From Salegentibacter sediminis (GTDB lineage Bacteria; Bacteroidota; Bacteroidia; Flavobacteriales; Flavobacteriaceae): a stretch of DNA of 64,000 bases. The notes under the pieces were generated by a model. That model was not told where the DNA came from and searched no databases. It worked only from the letters and a program-made list of their open reading frames with translations. A program made the position numbers and the translations under genes. Shown here in pieces: positions 1 to 8,613 of this stretch (position 1 is its first letter; the number at the start of each line of letters is the position of its first letter). The stretch spans positions 1 through 64,000 of the forward strand of contig NZ_MSJR01000005.1 in the NCBI RefSeq assembly GCF_002078605.1, given 5' to 3'.

Positions 1-345
1 ATAACGACATTTATCAAAAACTATGATTTTATGGCATATAGCAGTTCTAATTAGTGGAAGCTTACAACCTCATGATGCATTGGATAAAATGGCAACTATA
101 GAATACGCAAAAATTAATGCGCTTTTAAAAACCACAAATAAAACTAAAAACAATAATTTTATACCATCAAGCAGTTCTAATTAGAAGAAGCTTACATTAT
201 CAGAAGTTTGAACAAACCGATAAAGAGGGGTTGTCCCGCAAGTTGCATTCTATTATTTTTAGACTGTTTACCTGAAACTTGGAAATAACAAAATATTTAC
301 TGGTTCCATTATAATACCAATTTTCCTTATTGTACTTTAGATTGA
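1..345. other. Left-edge non-coding stretch
   Basis: No convincing gene is present. A 53-codon open frame on the plus strand (ATG at 23, stop at 182-184) spans most of the first half, but it resembles nothing I recognise and lies across a direct repeat, so I treat it as a possible gene remnant. The rest, up to the sulfotransferase start, is AT-rich and holds no clear promoter or terminator. Confidence 0.5.
24..196. repeat. Pair of ~43-bp imperfect direct repeats
   Basis: Two copies, at 24-66 and 154-196, start 130 bp apart. They share the core GCAGTTCTAATTAG and end in GAAGCTTACA; about 36 of 43 positions match by hand alignment. They lie just upstream of the first glycan gene. They may be a recombination scar or the tail of a duplicated, decayed gene; no terminal inverted repeats or transposase are seen. 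Confidence 0.6.
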
Positions 346-1311
346 ATGCATAAATTGAAAAAAAAATACCGTAAAGAATTTCTAAAGTTATTGTATGCAT
401 TTAAAGATTTTAGGTGCGAGGATGCTGTAGTGATTTACAGCGAGCCTCGCAGCGGGAGTACCTGGTTGATGGAAATTATTCAATACTATACTCCAAACTC
501 AGTAATCAATTGGGAGCCTTTGGATCATAGAAAGGGAGTTTTGCCATCTAATTGTAATATTGGATGGAGGCTTGGTAAACCTATTGATGAGGAAAATAAT
601 TTTCAAATAATTTCCTATTTCAAGGAAATTATTACAATGAAAAAGATAAATCACCATACCTTAATGTTAGCAGGGATAAAAGAATTATTCTCGGCTAAAT
701 GGGTGATCACAAAGTTTGTTAGAGCAAATGAGATAATTCCTTTACTGTTAGGAAATTTTCCTGATACAAGGTTTATCTACTTGCAGCGGCACCCTTTAGT
801 TTGTAGCGTTTCACAATTGAAAAATTTTAATAAAATTAATTCCAGTAATATCTGGAATGAAATACCTACTTCAGAGCTCCCCGAAATTTTTAACCTACCC
901 GGATTTGAAAAGGACAGAGCATTTATTCTTACTTTAAATACTTATATCGAGCGGGAAGTAGCAATTTGGTGTTTTTATGCCATCAGATTAGAAAATAGAA
1001 TTCAGGATAAGGAGCATAACATATTTAAAGTGTTTTATGAAGAATTGGTAAATGAGCCTTTTGCAGTTTTAGAGAGGATAAATGAAAAGTTTAGATTTTT
1101 AAACCTGGAAAAACCTGACTTTCCATTTAATAATGCCAGTAAATCAAATTATAGAAATACCTATGATTATGAAGATAGGTTAAAAAATAATTCCATATTT
1201 AACAGCTGGGAATCAGAAAAATTGGAAAAGATTCAGGCTGTTTTTAATCATTTTAAATATAGAACATATACCGCTTTTTCTCCATATCCCAGAGTTTTAA
1301 TCAATGAGTAA
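346..1311 (+). CDS. Sulfotransferase family protein (PAPS-dependent)
   Basis: Predicted cytoplasmic sulfotransferase that would move sulfate from PAPS to a sugar hydroxyl of the glycan made by this locus. The 5'-phosphosulfate loop is visible at residues 32-41 (SEPRSGSTWL), and a 3'-phosphate-binding segment lies at about 145-157 (YLQRHPLVCSVSQ, with Arg148 and Ser154). The length of 321 residues suits the family. It overlaps the next glycosyltransferase by 8 bp, which suggests co-transcription. The acceptor cannot be read from sequence; a sugar is inferred from the surrounding glycosyltransferases. A second, truncated sulfotransferase lies at 4198-4599. Confidence 0.85.
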   Translation: MHKLKKKYRKEFLKLLYAFKDFRCEDAVVIYSEPRSGSTWLMEIIQYYTPNSVINWEPLDHRKGVLPSNCNIGWRLGKPIDEENNFQIISYFKEIITMKKINHHTLMLAGIKELFSAKWVITKFVRANEIIPLLLGNFPDTRFIYLQRHPLVCSVSQLKNFNKINSSNIWNEIPTSELPEIFNLPGFEKDRAFILTLNTYIEREVAIWCFYAIRLENRIQDKEHNIFKVFYEELVNEPFAVLERINEKFRFLNLEKPDFPFNNASKSNYRNTYDYEDRLKNNSIFNSWESEKLEKIQAVFNHFKYRTYTAFSPYPRVLINE

Positions 1312-2164
1312 ACCATTAGTAAGCATCATCATCCCTACCTATAACCGGGGCCATTTCCTTGGCGAAACCCTGGATTCGGTCATAGATCAAACTTATATCA
1401 ATTGGGAGTGTATCCTTGTGGATGATGGCTCTAGTGATTATACTGAGGAACTAATGGAATTTTATTGTAAAGTTGACAAAAGGATTAGTTTTAGCAAAAG
1501 ACCAGAGGAAAAACCGAAAGGGGCTAGTTCCTGTAGGAATATTGGCATTAATCTTTCTAAAGGCGATTTTATTCAGTTTTTAGATTCAGACGATCTCTTA
1601 AGAGAAGGCAAACTAGAAAAGCAAGTGGAATTGAGCGCTGGGGATTCAGTCCTAATGACTTGCAAATGGGGTGGATTTAAGAAAAAGACAGATTTCACCA
1701 GTCGGTTTAAATATGAGTATCATTCGTATAGAGATTTTCGTAAAGGAATAAATTTGCTCAAAACCTTTGGAAAAAGGAATGAATTCTTTCCTCTCCATGT
1801 ATATTTGACTCCCAGAAAATTAATAGAACAAGCAGGTTTGTGGAATGAGGAGCTTACTAACAATGATGATGCTGAGTTCTTTACAAGAATAATCCTTGCT
1901 GCTAAGCGTATTAAGTTTACTACTGAAACTGCTGTATATTACAGGTATTCAGGTTCGGATAAATTAAGTAGTTTTACCAACGAGGAGCGAGTTGGAAGTG
2001 CAGTAAAAAGTTGGGAATTAATTGAGGAGCATTTAATGAAATTTGGGATGGAAACCCATGTTTATGTTCGAAATGGCAAGAAAATCATTTTAAATTTATT
2101 ACTTGATAAGTACCCTCATTTAATTAATAGGTATGCTTCTTTTTTAAAACCCAGAAAATCCTAA
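1304..2164 (+). CDS. Family 2 glycosyltransferase
   Basis: GT-A fold transferase that adds one sugar from a nucleotide sugar. The N-terminus has the classic start (VSIIIPTYNR, residues 6-15), the nucleotide-binding VDDGSSD (39-45) and the metal-binding DSD (94-96). Residues 170-190 hold the usual acidic 'NNDDAEFF' catalytic region. At 286 residues, without membrane spans, it is a soluble or peripheral single-domain enzyme. It starts inside the 3' end of the sulfotransferase gene. The donor and acceptor sugars cannot be predicted. Confidence 0.88.
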   Translation: MSKPLVSIIIPTYNRGHFLGETLDSVIDQTYINWECILVDDGSSDYTEELMEFYCKVDKRISFSKRPEEKPKGASSCRNIGINLSKGDFIQFLDSDDLLREGKLEKQVELSAGDSVLMTCKWGGFKKKTDFTSRFKYEYHSYRDFRKGINLLKTFGKRNEFFPLHVYLTPRKLIEQAGLWNEELTNNDDAEFFTRIILAAKRIKFTTETAVYYRYSGSDKLSSFTNEERVGSAVKSWELIEEHLMKFGMETHVYVRNGKKIILNLLLDKYPHLINRYASFLKPRKS

Positions 2165-2181
2165 AAATCAAACTCTATTAA

Positions 2182-3417
2182 ATGCCGAAATCAGTTGTTT
2201 TTAGAATGTGGAGGTTTCCCGGTTTCTGTGAAACTTTTCTTTTAAATCAAATTATAACTTCTATAAATTGTGGTTTGGAAACAAAAATATTAGTTGAGGA
2301 TACTACTCCACTTGAATCCAACCCACATAAAAATTTAATTGAACAAGCAAAGATTAAGCAAAATATACTGATTGAGGAATACCGAATACCAGGGAATATT
2401 TTTTTGGCCTACTGCAGGGCTGGATTCCTGATTTTTTCGAGGTCAAGATGGCTATATCAGTTTTACGCCTATATGAAAAGTCATAAGTCGTTTCAGATTT
2501 CCGATATATTTAAGTTTTTCTTTTTTATTAAATTAAATAATTACGATATAGTTCATGTGCAATATGGCACCAACGTAAAACCCTTGGAAATATTAAAATT
2601 AACAGGTGCATTAAAATCAAAATTAATTGTTTCATTCCATGGTCATGATTTACATTTTCCAATCAATGGTAGAATTTCAGATAAGGATTATTATGACGAT
2701 GTTTTTAAAGCGGCTGATCTACTAATTACTACTACCGGTTATTTAAGGGGTCTACTTCTTGACCTTGGCGCTCCACAAGCTAAGATAAAAACAATCCCTA
2801 TGGGGGTTGATACAAATTTTTTCATGCCTGAACATTTTAATAAAAAAAACTCTTTAGTTAAGCTTATAACCGTTGGTAGGTTGGATGAATTGAAAGGACA
2901 AAGATATGGTATTGAAGTAGCAAAATCACTTAAGAAAAGAGGCTATCATTTTAAATATACATTGGTAGGGAAAGGAGAGGAAAAGAAAAATCTTCAAAAA
3001 TTAATAATTAATTATGGACTTGAAAACTATGTGACTATGCTTGGAGAAAAATCTCAGAATGAGGTTAGAGACCTATTACAAGTACATGATATTTTTTTAA
3101 TGACGTCAGTCGAAAGTACTGGCAAAAGTAGAGAAGGGCAGGGTATTGTTGCCTTAGAGGCTCAAGCCTGCGGTTTACCGGTTGTAGCATTTGATTCTGG
3201 AGGCGTGAAATATACTTTCGAGAATAGCAAGACAGGTTTTTTAGTGCCTGAAGGGGATGTAAATGAAATGACAGATAAGGTAGAAAAATTAATTCAGAAT
3301 GAACAATTACGAGAGCAAATGTCTAAAGCAGCAGTTAAGCATATTGAGATGAAATTTTCTCAAAATAGTATTAATGAAATTTGGTGTAAGGTTTACGATT
3401 CTTTGATTGATGGATGA
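2182..3417 (+). CDS. Family 4 glycosyltransferase (GT-B)
   Basis: Retaining GT-B glycosyltransferase of 411 residues. The N-terminal acceptor half includes a VSFHGHD segment near residue 150, and the C-terminal Glycos_transf_1 half has VGRLDELKG near 231-239 and the EX7E-type signature in EGQGIVALEAQACG near 315-330. It lies 17 bp after the preceding GT2 gene in the same orientation. This stretch of the locus (about 2.2-4.6 kb) is visibly more AT-rich than later parts, which fits horizontal acquisition of glycan genes. The sugar is unknown. Confidence 0.87.
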   Translation: MPKSVVFRMWRFPGFCETFLLNQIITSINCGLETKILVEDTTPLESNPHKNLIEQAKIKQNILIEEYRIPGNIFLAYCRAGFLIFSRSRWLYQFYAYMKSHKSFQISDIFKFFFFIKLNNYDIVHVQYGTNVKPLEILKLTGALKSKLIVSFHGHDLHFPINGRISDKDYYDDVFKAADLLITTTGYLRGLLLDLGAPQAKIKTIPMGVDTNFFMPEHFNKKNSLVKLITVGRLDELKGQRYGIEVAKSLKKRGYHFKYTLVGKGEEKKNLQKLIINYGLENYVTMLGEKSQNEVRDLLQVHDIFLMTSVESTGKSREGQGIVALEAQACGLPVVAFDSGGVKYTFENSKTGFLVPEGDVNEMTDKVEKLIQNEQLREQMSKAAVKHIEMKFSQNSINEIWCKVYDSLIDG

Positions 3418-3436
3418 TATTTTAACAGAATAAGAT

Positions 3437-4159
3437 ATGTTTTTTGCAGATAGAATAAAGTCAATTAAACCAACCGATCGCGTTTTAGAAGTTGGTCCTG
3501 GTGCTACTCCCCATCCTCGTTCAGATATTTTTCTGGAGTTAAGATATGAAGATGTAAATGAAAGGATAGCACAATCCGGGAATATTGGCTTACTTAAAAC
3601 AGACAAAGAAGTAGTATATTATGATGGAGGGAAATTTCCATTTAAGGATAAAGAATTTGATTATGTTATTTGCTCTCATGTTCTTGAACATGTTTTTGAT
3701 GCCGATGAATTCCTGAAAGAATTACAAAGAGTTGGTTATAAAGGTTATTTAGAGTTTCCAACAGTTTATTATGACTATTTATATAATTTTCCAGAGCATC
3801 AACTATTCTTATTTGAGAAAGATGGAGTGATTTATTGGATGACGAAAGAAGAAAGTGGATTGAAAAATTATGAGGAAATCCAAAAATTCTTCAATATATC
3901 CTGTCAACTAAGATACCATAATACTATTAATACTTTTAAGGAATATTTTTTTCAGGGATTTGAATGGGAGGGAATTATTGTTTCTCAAAGAGTGAAAGAT
4001 ATTCAAGAGATTACCTATTCTAAAGAACAAATTAAATTAAAACCATATAAGTTTACCGAGGAAAATGCAAAAAAAATATACCCCGTCATTTCTTTTAAAA
4101 AATTTTTAAAATATAAAATTGATAAGAAGTTCCAACAGATAAAAAAGAAAATTGGATAA
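3437..4159 (+). CDS. Class I SAM-dependent methyltransferase
   Basis: Rossmann-fold methyltransferase of 240 residues. Motif I is VLEVGPGA (16-23), and the post-motif FDYVICSHVLEHV lies at about 71-83, as in the Methyltransf_11 group. The C-terminal ~100 residues are lysine- and aromatic-rich and not recognisable. It sits between glycosyltransferases, so methylation of a sugar or of the glycan chain is the likely job; this is inferred from context only. Confidence 0.8.
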   Translation: MFFADRIKSIKPTDRVLEVGPGATPHPRSDIFLELRYEDVNERIAQSGNIGLLKTDKEVVYYDGGKFPFKDKEFDYVICSHVLEHVFDADEFLKELQRVGYKGYLEFPTVYYDYLYNFPEHQLFLFEKDGVIYWMTKEESGLKNYEEIQKFFNISCQLRYHNTINTFKEYFFQGFEWEGIIVSQRVKDIQEITYSKEQIKLKPYKFTEENAKKIYPVISFKKFLKYKIDKKFQQIKKKIG

Positions 4160-4197
4160 GCTTAATAAAACTGAATAAATAATAATGGTGCAGCTTA

Positions 4198-4599
4198 ATG
4201 AGAAATCGAATGATTAATGCTGTATTGAATGGGGATACAAGGGGTCATCATTGGTGCCGGGTTTCCTGGAAAAACCATTTGCATTCTTATATCATTAAAC
4301 CTAAGGTGTTAAAAATAAAGTATGAAGATGTTTTATCACATTCGGTGAACGAATCTAAAAAGATCCTTGATTTTATTGGGGAAAAAAGAAGTGTAGCAGA
4401 GATAGAAAAGGCTGTTGATTTACAGTCTTTCGATTTTGTTAAAAAGAAATTTATTAAAGAAGGTGAAATTCACAAGGCAAAATTTTTAAGGAAAGGATCT
4501 TCCAGGCAGTGGAAGAATGGATTAAATAAAAGAGAGAAATTGCTATTTATTAAAAGTATAGCTCCGGAAATTGATTCCCTGGGTTATGAAAGATGGTAA
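4198..4599 (+). pseudogene. 5'-truncated sulfotransferase remnant
   Basis: The 133-residue frame matches only the C-terminal part of a sulfotransferase: KVLKIKYEDVLSH, then a C-terminal helix and GSSRQWKNGL, the region that normally contacts the PAPS adenosine. The N-terminal PAPS loop is absent, and a stop (TAA at 4183-4185) precedes the frame, so no full protein can be made. It is most simply a decayed gene. A short functional protein is unlikely because the catalytic part is gone. Confidence 0.75.
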
Positions 4600-4606
4600 A
4601 GATTAA

Positions 4607-5503
4607 GTGAGAAATATTATTCTTATAAAATTGAACGGAGGTTTAGGAAATCAAATGTTTCAATATGCTTTGGGGCGCCTGATAGCCTTAAAACATGAGG
4701 CTGAAATTTTATTGGATAAAGAACTTTTTGATTTAACAGAAATAAAACCGGGGCATACACCTCGGGAATACGAATTAGAGATTTTTGGTCTTGATCATGC
4801 TTCTGCTTCCAAAGAAGATATAAACTATTTTGAACAATTAACCGTAATTCATAAAATTAGAAGGGAACTGAATCTGAACTATCCTAAAATGTGCTTTGAG
4901 AAGGACTTCAGATTTGATGCTAAAATTGAAAGGGCTGTGCCACCTTTATATTTAAGGGGATTTTTTCAGACTTATAAATATTATTCAGGCTATGAAGAAA
5001 TAGTAAGAGAATTTTTTAAATTTCCTAACAATAAACTTGATCCTGAAAACAGGAAAACCCTTGCTGAAATAAAGGGAACTAAATCTGTAGCAGTGCATAT
5101 AAGGAGAGGAGACTACGTAAAAGATAATATCACCAATAAGGTCCACGGTGTATGTGGCCTGGAATATTATCAAAAAGCTATTGAAAAAATGAAAGAGATG
5201 GATAACGAGATGGTCTTTTATTTTTTTTCGGATGATATGGATTGGGTGAAAACTAAATTTGGAAGTCTCGAAGGAGAAAAAAAATTTATAACAAAAAATG
5301 ATGGGGATAACAGCTGGAAGGATATGATGTTAATGAGTAGCTGCGATCATAATATCATTGCTAACAGTTCTTTTAGTTGGTGGGCGGCCTGGCTAAATAC
5401 CAATAAATCAAAAATGGTGATTGCACCCAAAAGATGGTTTAAAGATCCGGATAAAGAGCAATTTACCTCGGATTTAATCCCAAAAGAATGGATTAGGTTA
5501 TAA
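4607..5503 (+). CDS. GT11 alpha-1,2-fucosyltransferase family protein
   Basis: Shows the family 11 signatures: GGLGNQMFQYALG at residues 11-23, the donor-binding VAVHIRRGDY at 161-170, and NSSFSWWAAWL at 253-263. The family transfers L-fucose (or, in some bacteria, galactose) from GDP- or UDP-sugar in inverting mode. The length (298) is normal. The start is GTG at 4607, immediately after the sulfotransferase remnant. No GDP-fucose synthesis genes are seen in this window, so the donor must come from elsewhere. Confidence 0.92.
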   Translation: MRNIILIKLNGGLGNQMFQYALGRLIALKHEAEILLDKELFDLTEIKPGHTPREYELEIFGLDHASASKEDINYFEQLTVIHKIRRELNLNYPKMCFEKDFRFDAKIERAVPPLYLRGFFQTYKYYSGYEEIVREFFKFPNNKLDPENRKTLAEIKGTKSVAVHIRRGDYVKDNITNKVHGVCGLEYYQKAIEKMKEMDNEMVFYFFSDDMDWVKTKFGSLEGEKKFITKNDGDNSWKDMMLMSSCDHNIIANSSFSWWAAWLNTNKSKMVIAPKRWFKDPDKEQFTSDLIPKEWIRL

Positions 5504-5526
5504 TAGGGATAAAGCAATCCTGATTA

Positions 5527-6396
5527 ATGATTAAAAATGATATGAGGCATGGTTCAATAAATAATAACTATTTGCTTAGCATTATAATTCCTTGTTATAA
5601 TAATTCTGGAACTATTGCCACTGCAGTTAATTCAGCAACCAGCCAGACTTATTCTAATAAAGAAATCATCGTAATAGATGACGGATCAAACAGGGAAACA
5701 AAAAAAGTCTTAACCAGCCTGAAATCCTCCATTGATTTATTGCTGGCACAGGAAAATAAGGGACCTTCAGCAGCGAGAAATAAAGGGATCGAAAAAGCGA
5801 GCGGAAGATATATCCTGGTCTTAGATGCCGATGATTATTTTGAGCCTGATTTTGCAGAAAAAGCGATTGAGGTATTAGAATCAAATTCACTGTGTAAACT
5901 GGTTACCTGTTATGGCAGGTGGTTTGAATCCGACAAGAAATCGGTTATACATAAGCCTGCTGGAGGTGGGATAGATAAATTTATGTATCAAAGCGCTGCT
6001 TTTGGCAGTACTTTATTCAGGAAAAAAGATTGGGAGCGTATAGAAGCTTATGATGAAGGGATGAAGATAGGTTTTGAAGATTGGGAATTTTATATTCGTC
6101 TTCTTAAGGATGGGGGGCATGCTTATGTAATACCTGAAATTTTATTTCATTATCGGAATACAAAAAATTCCAGGAATTCAGTGGCAAATATTAAAAAATA
6201 CGAAATCTGGGAATATATTTTTTTAAAACATAAAGACCTCTATATCCAGGATTATGAAAGGATGATTGGAAAGTTTACAAACTTGCTTCAACAGCAGAAA
6301 AATGAAAATGAAAGGACCCGGAATAAACCAGATTTTCGGTTAGGCTATTATTTGTTGTTTCCCTTGAGGAAAATCAGGCATTTTCTAAAACTATGA
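5527..6396 (+). CDS. Family 2 glycosyltransferase
   Basis: GT-A transferase of 289 residues with LLSIIIPCYNN near residue 16, VIDDGSN near 50, and the metal-binding LVLDADD near 97-103. A 'GFEDWEFYIR' segment near 180 matches the usual catalytic-base region (ED). The 3' end overlaps the next GT2 gene by 4 bp, a tight operon junction. Substrates cannot be assigned. Confidence 0.88.
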   Translation: MIKNDMRHGSINNNYLLSIIIPCYNNSGTIATAVNSATSQTYSNKEIIVIDDGSNRETKKVLTSLKSSIDLLLAQENKGPSAARNKGIEKASGRYILVLDADDYFEPDFAEKAIEVLESNSLCKLVTCYGRWFESDKKSVIHKPAGGGIDKFMYQSAAFGSTLFRKKDWERIEAYDEGMKIGFEDWEFYIRLLKDGGHAYVIPEILFHYRNTKNSRNSVANIKKYEIWEYIFLKHKDLYIQDYERMIGKFTNLLQQQKNENERTRNKPDFRLGYYLLFPLRKIRHFLKL

Positions 6397-7346
6397 CTGT
6401 AAAAAAAACTACGCCGAAAATTTCTGTCATCATCCCATTATTCAATAGGGAACAATTAATACCTGAGACCCTGGAATCTTTGCTTTCCCAAACTTTTGAA
6501 AACTGGGAATGTATCATCGTAGACGACCATTCCATAGATAAAGGGTTTTCTGTGGTGAAGAATTTTTCCCAGCAGGATAGTCGTTTTAAATGTTATCTGC
6601 GCCCGGAAAAACTCAAGAAAGGAGCTAATTCCTGTAGGAATTTTGGTCTTTCTAAATCCCATGGAGAGTTTATTTATTGGTTGGATAGTGATGATATACC
6701 CCATCCCAATTTGCTTGAATATGCTTTAAGGTGTTTAAAAGGTTCATGCCTGGACTATGTTCGATTTAAAAGAAAACTTTTTTATGGCAAGTTCGAGCAA
6801 AATCTTATAGAAGATAAAAAATTAAAACCTGGCAGGGAACTAATCCCTTCTCCTGATTTAATTGAAGCTATGCTTTTAAATGAATTGGAATTTAATACCT
6901 GTAACGTGGTTTGGCGAAGAAATTCTCTAAGTAATCAGCGATTTTGTGAAAATATCGTTTATGCAGATGAGTGGGAATACTATTCCAGATTATTAATAAT
7001 GGGGTTAAAAGGACAAAATCTCGAAAATATTTTGATTTTTGGACGAAAACATAAGAACTCTACCACTGCTGAATATAGCCTAAAAAGTTCTGTTCGCGTT
7101 GCTTCTAAGATTAAGGCAGTACAAATGGTTTTGAAAAACTTAAATGAAAATAAGCTTTTTACTCCCCGGTTGAAGAGTTATTTTCTCCGTTTGGGATTTG
7201 AGGTAAAATCTTTTAATATAATAAAGTTGAGCTTAAAGGCAGCTAATGCCGGGATGCTGGAGAAATGGAAATATAAAATAGGTTATCAATTCTACCCGGT
7301 TTTAAAACCCATTTTTTATCTTAAGGGCAAAATTCTAAAATCTTGA
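6393..7346 (+). CDS. Family 2 glycosyltransferase
   Basis: GT2 enzyme of 317 residues: ISVIIPLFNRE near 10-20, VDDHSID near 46, and YWLDSDD near 90-96. It resembles the enzyme at 1304-2164 (both have KGA.SCRN before the DSDD motif), suggesting a paralogue. It overlaps both neighbours by 4 bp, so it sits inside a translationally coupled run with the preceding GT2 and wecB. Donor and acceptor are unknown. Confidence 0.88.
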   Translation: MTVKKTTPKISVIIPLFNREQLIPETLESLLSQTFENWECIIVDDHSIDKGFSVVKNFSQQDSRFKCYLRPEKLKKGANSCRNFGLSKSHGEFIYWLDSDDIPHPNLLEYALRCLKGSCLDYVRFKRKLFYGKFEQNLIEDKKLKPGRELIPSPDLIEAMLLNELEFNTCNVVWRRNSLSNQRFCENIVYADEWEYYSRLLIMGLKGQNLENILIFGRKHKNSTTAEYSLKSSVRVASKIKAVQMVLKNLNENKLFTPRLKSYFLRLGFEVKSFNIIKLSLKAANAGMLEKWKYKIGYQFYPVLKPIFYLKGKILKS

Positions 7347-8449
7347 AAATCCTCCTCTGTTTTGGTACCCGCCCGGAAGCAATAAAAATGGCTCCGGTAA
7401 TTTTAGCATTAAAAAATAATCATCTTGCTTACGAGGTTTGTGTTACCGGGCAACATCGGGAAATGCTGGATCAGGTGCTGGAGTTCTTTGAAATCAAACC
7501 AGACTTTGATTTAAAAATTATGCAGGAGGAACAAAGTTTAAACTCCCTGAGTGCATTAATTCTTGAAAAAACAGATGTGATCCTTCAGGAAGCTAAGCCT
7601 GATCTTATCCTGGTACAGGGAGATACTACTACTGCATTCATTGCTGCCCTGACTGCTTTTAACCGCGGAATAAAAATAGGGCATATCGAAGCGGGTTTGC
7701 GTACACAAAATTTACATTCTCCTTTTCCTGAGGAAGCCAACCGACAATTAATTAGTAGAATAGCTGATTTTCATTTTGTTCCTACCTCTTCTAATCAGGA
7801 CAAGCTTTTAAGGGAGGGAATATCTAAAGATAAAATTTTCATCACCGGGAATACCGTAATTGATGCCTTAAGAATGGCGGAGAAGAAACTTAACAGCGGA
7901 TATGAAAATGAGGAGCTAAAAGGGCTCAAAGGCCTACTAAATAAAAATAAAAAAGTACTTTTAGTTACCGGGCATCGTAGGGAGAGTTTCGGTGGCGGAC
8001 TCGAGGAGGTATGTAAAGGCCTACGGAAGTTTGCCGAAAGGAAGGATGTGCAAATCATTTTTCCGGTTCACCTAAATCCACAGGTTCGCAGAAAGGTTTT
8101 TGAGATCTTAGGCAAGCACCCGAACATTTATCTCATTGAACCTGTGAGCTATCCCAGCTTTTTATGGTTGATGATGCAGGCTAGTGCAATTATTTCAGAT
8201 TCTGGGGGAGTACAGGAAGAGGCCCCGTCTCTAAAGAAACCCGTTTTGGTAACCCGAAAATTTACCGAGAGGGAGGAGGCAGTAATTGCCGGATTCTCAA
8301 CTGTGGTGGGGACTTCGGGAGAAATGCTCATAAAGAAATTAGAGGAAGTTCTGGAGAATCCTCCGGATTTTACAGGAGTTCGAAATCCTTATGGAGATGG
8401 CGAGGCTTCTCAAAAGATTGTGGAAATAATAAAGAGAGAGAACGCATGA
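7343..8449 (+). CDS. wecB: UDP-N-acetylglucosamine 2-epimerase (WecB type)
   Basis: Converts UDP-GlcNAc to UDP-ManNAc, or, if hydrolysing, to ManNAc plus UDP. Family motifs are present in order: FGTRPEAIKMAPVI (7-20), TGQHREMLDQVL, VQGDTTT, GHIEAGLRT, PFPEEANRQL, a VTGHRRES segment and SDSGGVQEEAP, covering the Asp, Glu and His positions known to be catalytic. It starts with TTG inside the preceding gene. ManNAc is the precursor of sialic-acid-like sugars, which fits the NeuA/NeuB module at 13.6-15.6 kb. The last 86 bp are duplicated, in decayed form, at 9683-9768. Confidence 0.92.
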   Translation: MKILLCFGTRPEAIKMAPVILALKNNHLAYEVCVTGQHREMLDQVLEFFEIKPDFDLKIMQEEQSLNSLSALILEKTDVILQEAKPDLILVQGDTTTAFIAALTAFNRGIKIGHIEAGLRTQNLHSPFPEEANRQLISRIADFHFVPTSSNQDKLLREGISKDKIFITGNTVIDALRMAEKKLNSGYENEELKGLKGLLNKNKKVLLVTGHRRESFGGGLEEVCKGLRKFAERKDVQIIFPVHLNPQVRRKVFEILGKHPNIYLIEPVSYPSFLWLMMQASAIISDSGGVQEEAPSLKKPVLVTRKFTEREEAVIAGFSTVVGTSGEMLIKKLEEVLENPPDFTGVRNPYGDGEASQKIVEIIKRENA

Positions 8450-8518
8450 AGCCATAATATAAATCTCGATGATAGTGGTGGCGATTGATGTGGGGGACAG
8501 TTGTGGTTCTCACGGAAA
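8446..8518 (+). pseudogene. Decayed 5' end of the downstream GT4 gene
   Basis: This short stretch aligns without gaps, at an offset of 1319 bp, with the start of the glycosyltransferase gene at 9761. Both contain CGATTGATGTGG (8482-8493 and 9801-9812). A reading frame here gives VVAIDVGDSCGS against VVVESIDVDDSSGS in the intact gene, but with stops and a changed start. Together with the preceding wecB tail it forms one arm of a direct repeat that flanks the gene at 8614-9600. Confidence 0.7.
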
Positions 8519-8613
8519 CACTATTTATGATAGGTGGAAACCATTAAAAAAACATAAACCAAGTGAAAAACCTTAGAAAAAATTAGGATTTACTATTACT
8601 TATTTAATTTGTT

